Positions 46,304 to 52,361 of a stretch of 52,361 bases of DNA are shown in pieces. A program made the translations under genes and the position numbers. The DNA lies in contig NZ_LITU01000008.1 of NCBI RefSeq assembly GCF_001280595.1, forward strand, positions 1 to 52,361, given 5' to 3'. The notes beneath the pieces were generated by a model that worked only from the letters and a program-made list of their open reading frames with translations, did no database searches and was not told the origin of the DNA. The DNA comes from Paenibacillus xylanivorans. GTDB taxonomy: Bacteria; Bacillota; Bacilli; Paenibacillales; Paenibacillaceae. How positions within the stretch are numbered: the stretch's first letter is position 1; each line of letters begins with the position of its first letter.

Positions 46304-47578
46304 ATGTATTTAGTATACGCAGATGAAAAAGGTAACGTATTTGATCATCCTTCCCTGTACGGGCTTGCCCGAAGTGGAGATATGATCGTTGAAATTATGG
46401 ATGATGAGTTGATTCCTTTGCCGGAAGGTGCAACGCTGGTTGGACTGCCGAGTACACGTCCGATTGGTATGGATCCGGATACTGGCGAGATGCTGCCAAT
46501 GCCTAGTGACACACAGGCGGTTGGGGCTTTGCTTCCGCAAGGGTTCACTCGTTTGTGTCTTCCGGGGTATGTAAAGACGGATAAGGAGTATAAACTGCCT
46601 TTGTTCGGTTACTCGGCTGTCGTGTGGAAAGATGGTGAGTTTTACGTCACTGCGCGGATGTCTGATCATCCAGATCAATGGAATCCGCTGAACTGTGATC
46701 GGGATGATGTACGTGCGGGTGTGAAACGTTTAACGAAGCAATATCCCGAAAATCGCCTCTATACCCATCTGTCCAATTGTGCGCTCGGATATGAATGTCT
46801 GACTTCGTCTAATACCTTCCTGAATCGTTGGGAAGGTGGCGTTCCAGTATCCTATTCCTGCAACGCAGGCTGCTTCGGATGTATTTCGGAGCAACCCGAT
46901 GATAGTGGCTTCGTTTCCCCGCAGACCCGGATGAATTTCCGTCCACGTGTGGATGAAATCGTTGAAGTGATGCTGGAGCACTTGAAGACGCCTGAATCGA
47001 TTATCAGCTTTGGTCAGGGTTGTGAAGGGGAGCCTTCCACGCAGGCCAAATTAATTATTGAAGCTATTCGCGAAGTGCGCTCCATAACCGACATGGGATA
47101 TATCAACATTAACACCAACGCAGGTTTGAATGATCACATGAGAGGCATTGTTGATGCAGGGCTCGATCTGATGCGTGTAAGTACGATCAGTGCATTGGAT
47201 GACCACTATAATGCATACTACAAACCTCGCGGATATACACTGGCCAATGTAGAAAAATCAATGAAATACGCTGCTTCACAGGGTGTATATACGTCGATTA
47301 ACTACTTGATCTTCCCAGGAGTAACGGATCGTGAGGAAGAGATTGAAGCGATGATTGAGTTTGCTCGCAGAACCGATTTGCGTCTTATTCAAATGCGTAA
47401 TCTCAATATTGACCCGGAGAGCTATCTGGAATTGATTCCTCCAGCTCAAGGTGATATTTTGGGTATGAAGCAAATGATTGAGATTTTTGAGGAAGAGCTA
47501 CCAGATGTCGTTATTGGCTCCTATACGCACATTCCCCCAGCCGGAATGGCACGTCCAAAACGCCTCATTACCTCTTGA
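46304..47578 (+). CDS. Radical SAM protein of unknown function
   Basis: A 424-residue protein with the [4Fe-4S] cluster motif CNAGCFGC (CxxxCxxC, about residues 182-189) followed by a radical SAM barrel (SFGQGCEGEPSTQAKLIIEAI, ININTNAGLNDHMRGIVDAGLDLMRVS). It begins with an unusual ~150-residue domain (LVYADEKGNVFDHPSLYGLA, LPGYVKTDKEYKLPLFGYS) that I cannot identify. There is no B12 domain and no SPASM Cys cluster at the end. The substrate cannot be guessed. ATG 46304 follows GTGAGGAG. No terminator separates it from rho, so cotranscription is likely; rpmE downstream has its own promoter. Confidence 0.9.
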   Translation: MYLVYADEKGNVFDHPSLYGLARSGDMIVEIMDDELIPLPEGATLVGLPSTRPIGMDPDTGEMLPMPSDTQAVGALLPQGFTRLCLPGYVKTDKEYKLPLFGYSAVVWKDGEFYVTARMSDHPDQWNPLNCDRDDVRAGVKRLTKQYPENRLYTHLSNCALGYECLTSSNTFLNRWEGGVPVSYSCNAGCFGCISEQPDDSGFVSPQTRMNFRPRVDEIVEVMLEHLKTPESIISFGQGCEGEPSTQAKLIIEAIREVRSITDMGYININTNAGLNDHMRGIVDAGLDLMRVSTISALDDHYNAYYKPRGYTLANVEKSMKYAASQGVYTSINYLIFPGVTDREEEIEAMIEFARRTDLRLIQMRNLNIDPESYLELIPPAQGDILGMKQMIEIFEEELPDVVIGSYTHIPPAGMARPKRLITS

Positions 47579-47588
47579 CAATTATGGA

Positions 47589-47617
47589 TTGCAACTGACA
47601 TTAGGCCGTGTTATAAT
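47589..47617 (+). promoter_or_regulatory. rpmE promoter
   Basis: TTGCAA (47589-47594), 17 bp, perfect TATAAT (47612-47617). The leader of about 58 nt contains TCCGC/GCGGA arms (47647-47667), which may be an L31 autoregulatory hairpin, by analogy with other Firmicutes. Confidence 0.7.
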
Positions 47618-47681
47618 CTTCGATGTTGTGCCATTTACTCTGGGTCCGCTTGAGGCTCAGGGCGGAAAGAGGTGAAAGGTA

Positions 47682-47879
47682 ATGAAAGCAGCAATTCATC
47701 CTAAATACACGATTGGTCAAGTATCTTGCGCTTGCGGGAATACTTTTGAAACTGGTTCGGTTAAAGACGGACTTCGTGTAGAGATTTGCTCTGCGTGCCA
47801 CCCGTTCTTCACCGGTAAACAGAAGTTTATCGATGCTGGCGGCCGTGTGGACCGTTTCAAGAAAAAATACGGAATCTAA
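47682..47879 (+). CDS. rpmE: 50S ribosomal protein L31, zinc-binding form
   Basis: Bridges the large and small ribosomal subunits. The 65 residues carry the Cys motif of the zinc-containing C+ form: CACG (Cys 16 and 18) and CSACH (Cys 36 and 39). C+ L31 is replaced by a Cys-free paralogue under zinc shortage in Bacillus; no such paralogue is in this window. ATG 47682 follows GAGGTGAAAGG. Confidence 0.96.
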   Translation: MKAAIHPKYTIGQVSCACGNTFETGSVKDGLRVEICSACHPFFTGKQKFIDAGGRVDRFKKKYGI

Positions 47880-47922
47880 TTCAACAATTCTCTGGGAATT
47901 GTCTGATTATTACATCCAAATC

Positions 47923-47949
47923 ACCTCTGCCGTTCCGGCAGGGGTTTTT
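47923..47949 (+). terminator. rpmE terminator
   Basis: ACCTCTGCC pairs with GGCAGGGGT, followed by TTTTT. Confidence 0.9.
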
Positions 47950-47991
47950 ATATGTTTTTTTTGTGATTGTATTGGCTCCCATTCCCTCTGG

Positions 47992-48020
47992 TTGCAATTT
48001 AGACAACCATAAGTTATACT
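47992..48020 (+). promoter_or_regulatory. SRP RNA promoter
   Basis: TTGCAA (47992-47997), 17 bp, TATACT (48015-48020); start near 48028. Confidence 0.75.
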
Positions 48021-48028
48021 ATTTCTTA

Positions 48029-48297
48029 CCGTGCTAGATGGGGAGGTAGCGGTGCCCTGTAACTCGCAATCCGCTACAGCGAGGTTGAATTCCTGCTAGA
48101 GGTTTTGTCGATGTGAGGTTTGGTCCCTTAACGTGGTGTTGACGGTTGGGTCCTCCGCAATGAGTACTCATGAACCTGGTCAGGTCCGGAAGGAAGCAGC
48201 CATAAGTGAGATCACTCTTGTGCCGGAGGATCGCCTAGCCCGAGCTGTTGTTAAGGGGTGCCGCTTGGATCGCAAATATCGATAGCAGGTGCACGGC
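48029..48297 (+). ncRNA. ffs: Signal recognition particle RNA, large Bacillus type
   Basis: RNA scaffold of the signal recognition particle that targets nascent membrane and secreted proteins. The diagnostic apical SRP loop is GTCAGGTCCGGAAGGAAGCAGC (48179-48200). The 5' end CCGTGC (48029-48034) pairs with GCACGG (48291-48296), giving about 269 nt; this includes an Alu-like 5' domain as in Bacillus scRNA. The gene lies immediately before dnaX as in Bacillus. Confidence 0.95.
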
Positions 48298-48313
48298 TTA
48301 CCATTTAAATGTA

Positions 48314-48350
48314 GAGACCTTTGCAGTTGTATGTATGCAGAGGTCTTTTT
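48314..48350 (+). terminator. SRP RNA terminator
   Basis: GACCTTTGCA pairs with TGCAGAGGTC (one mismatch), followed by five T. Confidence 0.9.
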
Positions 48351-48391
48351 GATATGTCTAAAAAAACCAAGCATGATGAGTCAGATAAAGT

Positions 48392-48419
48392 TTGGATTCA
48401 CCCCGGAATATAGTATAAT
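48392..48419 (+). promoter_or_regulatory. dnaX promoter
   Basis: TTGGAT (48392-48397), 16 bp, TATAAT (48414-48419), about 50 bp before the dnaX ATG. Confidence 0.6.
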
Positions 48420-48469
48420 GGGGGAACGACAAAGGACTCGAATGCGAAGTGGAAGGAAGGTAACGCATC

Positions 48470-50230
48470 ATGGAGCATATCGCGTTATACCGGGCTTGGC
48501 GTCCCCAGTCGTTTCAAGATATGGTGGGACAACAGCATATTATTCAGACCTTGCAGAACGCGATTCGTGAACAGCGAACTTCCCATGCCTACTTGTTTAG
48601 CGGGCCCAGAGGTACAGGGAAGACAAGTGCCGCCAAGATTTTGGCCAAAGCTGTGAACTGCGAGCGCGGGCCTGCGCCAGAGCCTTGTAACGAGTGTGAA
48701 GCTTGCCGCAGGATTACGACGGGCGCTGTGATGGATGTGCAGGAAATTGATGCCGCATCCAACCGTGGCGTTGAAGAAATCCGCGATCTTCGGGAAAAGG
48801 TAAAATACGCCCCGACTGAAGTCCGGCAGAAAGTGTATATTATTGACGAAGTGCACATGCTGACGACAGAGGCATTCAATGCGCTGCTCAAAACATTGGA
48901 AGAGCCTCCGCCACATGTGATGTTTATTTTGGCAACAACAGAACCCCATCGTCTTCCAGCAACGATTATTTCTCGCTGTCAGCGATTTGATTTTCGCCGG
49001 GTATCTCTGGAAGAACAGACAGCACGACTTACGCTGATTTGCGAACAGGAAGGCATGGAAGCGGACCAGGACGCACTCCAGTATATCGCACGTCTGTCTG
49101 ACGGGGGGATGAGGGACGCACTCAGTGTCCTCGATCAAATCTCTTCCTTTACAGATGGCAGGGTAACCTATCAGCAGGTTATGGATATGACCGGAGGCAT
49201 TCCTTCTGAACAGTTTGCGAAGCTTGCTGCTTCTCTGCTCAAGGGCGATGTAGGTCATATCTTGCAAATGATCGAAGGGTTCATGCATGAAGGCAAGAGT
49301 GCGGACAAGTGCATGGAGAATTTGCTTTATTATTTCCGTGATTTGCTTATGATTAAGATGGTGCCGGATGCAGATAAACTCACGGATCGGGTGCTTAATC
49401 CCGAGACTTTCCGTGATATGGCGGAATCATTCACCAAGGAACAGCTGTTCCAGATGATTGATACCCTTAACCGGTACCAGAGTGAAATGAAATATGCAGT
49501 ACAGCCGCAGACGCTGTTTGAAGTAGCTCTCCTTAAACTGTGCAGCATTCCGGCCCAAGGGGCGTCATCGGGTCAGGTGTCAGGTTCGGTTGGTGCGGCT
49601 TCTGCCGTATCCTCGCCAGCGGATGGTGGGGAGATCAACCGATTGAAGCAACAGCTTGCTGAACTGGAGAAAAAGCTGGATCGTGCGCTTAAGGGTGGTT
49701 TGTCTGGGGGAGAGGCTGCATCAAGTGCCCCTTCACGTCCGGCAACACGAGCTCCGGTGTCGAGAGGCAATTCGCCCGCGAAGCTTCCTCCGCAGCTCGA
49801 TCAATATGTTGCGCGTAAGGGATCTCCTGAGTTTGTGGAGGTCAGCAAGAAGTGGGGGCAGATCCTGCAACGCGTAAAAGAAGAGAAAGTAACTGTTCAC
49901 GCCTGGTTTATGGATGGTGAACCGGTATCACTGCTGGAAGACAATGTTCTGGTGGCGTTTAAGAACAACATCCACCGTGAAACTACGGAGAAGCAGGCTA
50001 ATCGCGAAGTGATAGAACGGGTACTGTCTGAACAGCTTGGACGTTCAGCGCGTCTTGTGACGATGATGCTTAAAGATTGGACCGGAGCGATTGATGGGGC
50101 TACCGAAACGCCAAAGGAGGACTTTAAGCTTGAACCTGAGCATGAAGACGGCGGTTCAGGCAACAAGCAGCCTTGGATTGACGAAGCCATTCAGCTCTTT
50201 GGTGAGGACCTTGTAGTGATCAAAGAATAG
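48470..50230 (+). CDS. dnaX: DNA polymerase III subunits gamma/tau
   Basis: AAA+ clamp-loader ATPase of the replisome. Seen: Walker A GPRGTGKTSAAKILAKAVNC (about 44-63), a four-Cys zinc module (CERGPAPEPCNECEAC, about 63-78), Walker B VYIIDEVHML (about 117-126), sensor 1 FILATTEP and sensor 2 DGGMRDALSVLD. A Ser/Ala/Gly-rich linker with a short coiled coil follows (about 370-440), then the tau-type C-terminal domain. The 586 residues are normal. I looked for a gamma-producing frameshift: GAGAAAAAG at about 49666 is not a proper slippery heptamer. Followed by yaaK and recR, the conserved Firmicutes order. Confidence 0.96.
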   Translation: MEHIALYRAWRPQSFQDMVGQQHIIQTLQNAIREQRTSHAYLFSGPRGTGKTSAAKILAKAVNCERGPAPEPCNECEACRRITTGAVMDVQEIDAASNRGVEEIRDLREKVKYAPTEVRQKVYIIDEVHMLTTEAFNALLKTLEEPPPHVMFILATTEPHRLPATIISRCQRFDFRRVSLEEQTARLTLICEQEGMEADQDALQYIARLSDGGMRDALSVLDQISSFTDGRVTYQQVMDMTGGIPSEQFAKLAASLLKGDVGHILQMIEGFMHEGKSADKCMENLLYYFRDLLMIKMVPDADKLTDRVLNPETFRDMAESFTKEQLFQMIDTLNRYQSEMKYAVQPQTLFEVALLKLCSIPAQGASSGQVSGSVGAASAVSSPADGGEINRLKQQLAELEKKLDRALKGGLSGGEAASSAPSRPATRAPVSRGNSPAKLPPQLDQYVARKGSPEFVEVSKKWGQILQRVKEEKVTVHAWFMDGEPVSLLEDNVLVAFKNNIHRETTEKQANREVIERVLSEQLGRSARLVTMMLKDWTGAIDGATETPKEDFKLEPEHEDGGSGNKQPWIDEAIQLFGEDLVVIKE

Positions 50231-50278
50231 ATATACATGCGCCTGGCGCAATAACTATAACAAAGGAGATGAATAATC

Positions 50279-50590
50279 ATGAACAATATGAACCAAATGA
50301 TGAAACAAGTGAAAAAAATGCAGGAGCAAATGCTGAAGGCACAGGAGGAGCTGGCGGACAAAACAGTCCAAGGCACTTCTGGTGGTGGTGTTGTAACTGC
50401 TGAAGTTAACGGACACAAGAAATTGCTGGCTATTACCATCAAGCCAGAAGCGGTTGATCCAGAAGATGTAGAAATGCTGCAGGATCTGGTTATGACAGCA
50501 GTCAATGATGCAATGACCAAAGCTGATGAAATTGCGAACCAGGATATGGGTAAATTCACAGGCGGCATGAAAATTCCGGGATTATTTTAA
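50279..50590 (+). CDS. yaaK: Nucleoid-associated protein YbaB/EbfC family
   Basis: Small DNA-binding dimer, nearly always encoded between dnaX and recR. The 103 residues show the family pattern: Met/Lys/Gln-rich N-terminal helix ([21 protein letters not shown]), the strand [33 protein letters not shown] and a C-terminal [12 protein letters not shown] 50279 follows AAAGGAGATG by 7 bp. It starts 49 bp after dnaX. Confidence 0.96.
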   Translation: MNNMNQMMKQVKKMQEQMLKAQEELADKTVQGTSGGGVVTAEVNGHKKLLAITIKPEAVDPEDVEMLQDLVMTAVNDAMTKADEIANQDMGKFTGGMKIPGLF

Positions 50591-50624
50591 TTTAAATTGA
50601 TCCTATCAAAGGAGACGCAATCGA

Positions 50625-51224
50625 TTGTATTATCCCGAACCGATAGCAAAGCTGATTGACGCCTTCACCCGTTTGCCGGGTGTTGGCCCCAAGACGGCAG
50701 CGCGACTAGCTTTTCATGTGCTTAAAATGAAGGAAGATGACGTTATTGATTTTGCCAAAGCACTCGTAAGTGTGAAGCGGAATCTTCATTACTGTTCGGT
50801 GTGTTGTAATATTACGGATACTGATCCTTGTCGGATCTGTCAGGATAAATCCAGGGATGTCTCGGTGATCTGTGTAGTCCAGGATTCCAAAGATTTGGTG
50901 GCTATGGAACGTACCAAGGAATTTGATGGATACTATCATGTGCTTCAGGGTGCGATCTCTCCGATGGAGGGAATAGGTCCGGATGATATCCGTCTGAAGG
51001 AACTTTTGACTCGATTAAGTGATGAACGGGTTAAAGAACTCATTCTGGCTACAAATCCGAATATCGAAGGTGAGGCCACGGCGATGTATATTTCCCGTTT
51101 GGTCCGTCCGTTTGAGATCTCGGTGACTCGGATTGCCCATGGATTGCCTGTTGGTGGCGACCTGGAGTATGCGGATGAGGTGACTCTTTCCAAGGCGCTC
51201 GAAGGGCGCAGGGAAATGAGATAG
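50625..51224 (+). CDS. recR: Recombination mediator RecR
   Basis: With RecO and RecF loads RecA on gapped DNA. Seen: helix-hairpin-helix [16 protein letters not shown] (about 16-31), zinc finger [16 protein letters not shown] (about 57-72), and the Toprim domain ([28 protein letters not shown]). The 199 residues match the family. TTG 50625 follows AAAGGAG. Third gene of the dnaX-yaaK-recR group, followed by a terminator. Confidence 0.96.
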   Translation: MYYPEPIAKLIDAFTRLPGVGPKTAARLAFHVLKMKEDDVIDFAKALVSVKRNLHYCSVCCNITDTDPCRICQDKSRDVSVICVVQDSKDLVAMERTKEFDGYYHVLQGAISPMEGIGPDDIRLKELLTRLSDERVKELILATNPNIEGEATAMYISRLVRPFEISVTRIAHGLPVGGDLEYADEVTLSKALEGRREMR

Positions 51225-51305
51225 CTACGCGTGCTGCTTGATGAGAGTGTACACATATAATGTTTTATTTTTTTAATCAGAAGAATAGATGAGTTTGGAT
51301 TACTT

Positions 51306-51332
51306 GGAGAGCCCTTTAGGCTCTCTTTTTTT
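51306..51332 (+). terminator. recR terminator
   Basis: GGAGAGCC pairs with GGCTCTC, followed by seven T. Confidence 0.9.
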
Positions 51333-51520
51333 GTTCTAATACTCGTTTTAACGCAGGTTAGATGTGAAGACTCTCAATTCTAATGATGTATGTATATTGA
51401 AACGAAGAATAGCGCTGGCATCAAATTAAAGATTCATTAAATTATTTGGTTCAGTTCTAAGTTTGTCCTTTCCCTGATATGTATGAGAATAAGCTGTGCT
51501 GATCAGGAGGGGGAGGGCTT

Positions 51521-51796
51521 ATGTTGATATGGCGAAATGTAGGAAGATCTGTGGAGAAACGTGAAAGAATGCTAAAGGAAATGGAAGAGGACCAGATCTA
51601 TTCAGATATTCAGAAAGCCAAGGCGGAGTGGGAACGGGCGGTCAGACAGTTTGAAGAGGCGCAAGGGGAGGACGAAATTGATTATGCGATCTATGTATTG
51701 GAAGCTGCAGAACGTAAATATCAGATTCATTTGAAGCGGGCTAAGCGTGTGGGAGTTACGAGGGTGGCTATAGGTGATCGAGGGTTGGGAATGTAG
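51521..51796 (+). CDS. yaaL: DUF2508 family protein (YaaL)
   Basis: A 91-residue, mostly helical, highly charged cytosolic protein of the DUF2508/YaaL family, found between recR and bofA in Bacillales. Seen: DIQKAKAEWERAVRQFEEAQGEDEIDYAIYVLEAAERKYQ split here for length, which forms the conserved long helix pair. Function unknown. ATG 51521 follows AGGAGGGGGAGG by 8 bp. Confidence 0.88.
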   Translation: MLIWRNVGRSVEKRERMLKEMEEDQIYSDIQKAKAEWERAVRQFEEAQGEDEIDYAIYVLEAAERKYQIHLKRAKRVGVTRVAIGDRGLGM

Positions 51797-51835
51797 GTGG
51801 GGGTATGATGATATTCGAACTTGGGGGTGCTAAGT

Positions 51836-52105
51836 ATGAAGAGTCTAATATTAGGAAGCGTGCTTGTTGTATCGTTATTGGGATTGATAATCATTTTGTT
51901 TAGAAAACGGATTGGGCTATCCTTCTTTACATCATTCGGGATACATTTGGTATTGGCTGCGGTGGGGATATATATCGTAAATTATTCAGGCTGGATCACC
52001 GGAACTTACATTCCACTGAACCCTGCCACAATAGGTACTGTAAGCATTCTGGGATTGCCGGGGGTTGGATTATTGTTGGGTTTGAAAATTTCTTTGTTTG
52101 GGTAG
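51836..52105 (+). CDS. bofA: Pro-sigma-K processing inhibitor BofA
   Basis: Membrane protein of the mother cell that holds the SpoIVFB protease inactive until the forespore signal, timing sigma-K activation. About 89 residues with three hydrophobic stretches (ILGSVLVVSLLGLIIILF, FGIHLVLAAVGIYIVNYSG, VSILGLPGVGLLLGLKI) and the conserved C-terminal GLPGVGLL. ATG 51836 follows TTGGGGGTGC; a longer frame from 51821 is possible. Its stop touches the -35 of the first rRNA promoter. Confidence 0.9.
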   Translation: MKSLILGSVLVVSLLGLIIILFRKRIGLSFFTSFGIHLVLAAVGIYIVNYSGWITGTYIPLNPATIGTVSILGLPGVGLLLGLKISLFG

Positions 52106-52135
52106 TTGACTCCTGAGAAGTTTATATGGTACATT
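52106..52135 (+). promoter_or_regulatory. rRNA operon promoter P1
   Basis: TTGACT (52106-52111), 18 bp, TACATT (52130-52135). The -35 begins at the base after the bofA stop codon. Confidence 0.65.
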
Positions 52136-52225
52136 ATATCTCGTTGCTTTGCTTGATTGGGTTAAATGCTTTTGACGAAATGAATGAGTTCACTAAGAAC
52201 TTGGAAAAAGAATTTCGAAAAAAGC

Positions 52226-52255
52226 TTGACTGAAACAAACGAAGTATGGTATATT
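52226..52255 (+). promoter_or_regulatory. rRNA operon promoter P2
   Basis: TTGACT (52226-52231), 18 bp, TATATT (52250-52255). The pattern GAAGT-TATGGTA-ATTATA is shared with P1. Confidence 0.75.
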
Positions 52256-52311
52256 ATAAAAGTCGCCGCTGAGAGAAAATGGTGACGAAAAAGAAAGAAA
52301 ATCATCAAGTT

Positions 52312-52326
52312 TGATCTTTGAAAACT
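52312..52326 (+). promoter_or_regulatory. rRNA leader boxA
   Basis: TGATCTTTGAAAACT matches the boxA antitermination element of Firmicutes rRNA leaders (TGTTCTTTGAAAACT). The 16S rRNA gene should start just beyond the window. Confidence 0.8.
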
Positions 52327-52361
52327 GAACAATGAGTGAGTAAACATTCTGCTTGCAGAAT

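Noticed and set aside
49660..49675. Possible dnaX programmed frameshift at GAGAAAAAG
   Set aside because: The frame gives G AAA AAG, not the A AAA AAG slippery heptamer, and no stimulating hairpin is evident.

Overview
The window is a 52 kb piece of a Firmicutes chromosome, most likely Paenibacillus. The evidence is gene content and order rather than a database match: sporulation genes (spo0F, bofA, an sspP-like gene, a YheC/YheD coat-associated gene), Gram-positive style ribosome binding sites, frequent GTG and TTG starts, a large Bacillus-type SRP RNA, and the block tadA, SRP RNA, dnaX, yaaK, recR, yaaL, bofA, rRNA operon that lies near the replication origin in Bacillus. It looks like ordinary core chromosome; I see no phage, IS element, integrase or CRISPR array.

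Layout. 1-6.3 kb: guaB, dacA, a pdxS reduced to 56 codons, pdxT, serS. 6.3-9.1 kb: a frameshifted SLH-like gene, a double YheC/YheD gene, tRNA-Ser(TGA). 9.2-12.5 kb: three small genes including an sspP-like spore gene, a lipoprotein, a GNAT acetyltransferase, tadA. 12.5-16 kb: a DnaA-box cluster, a large orphan PAS histidine kinase, an RsuA-family pseudouridine synthase. 16-22 kb: motAB, a pterin dehydratase, ribokinase, cytochrome c, a second GNAT protein, and an NlpC/P60 hydrolase under a c-di-AMP riboswitch. 22-30 kb: a membrane protein, an M1 peptidase, ywhD, a class A penicillin-binding protein, speE, speB. 30-38 kb: a possible type I toxin-antitoxin locus, a small membrane protein, a secreted Asp-box propeller protein, a GH51 arabinofuranosidase with a cre site, a zinc-ribbon protein, ywiB-argS, an S8 protease. 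38-48 kb: rpoE, pyrG, spo0F, fbaA, murA, rho, a radical SAM protein, rpmE. 48-52 kb: SRP RNA, dnaX, yaaK, recR, yaaL, bofA, then two tandem rRNA promoters and a boxA; the 16S gene starts just beyond the end.

Two blocks that are far apart in Bacillus subtilis are joined here: the origin-proximal set (guaB to tadA, and SRP RNA to bofA) flanks the set ywhD-pbpG-speEB-argS-rpoE-pyrG-spo0F-fbaA-murA-rho-rpmE.

The points most worth a second look are the collapsed pdxS next to an intact pdxT, the DnaA-box cluster between tadA and the kinase, the candidate type I toxin locus near 30.2-30.6 kb, a pyrG leader that fits initiation-coupled attenuation, a sigma-H promoter before spo0F, and an uncharacterised radical SAM protein between rho and rpmE. 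I found no clearly new multi-gene system. All identifications rest on reading motifs and order by eye, with no database search.
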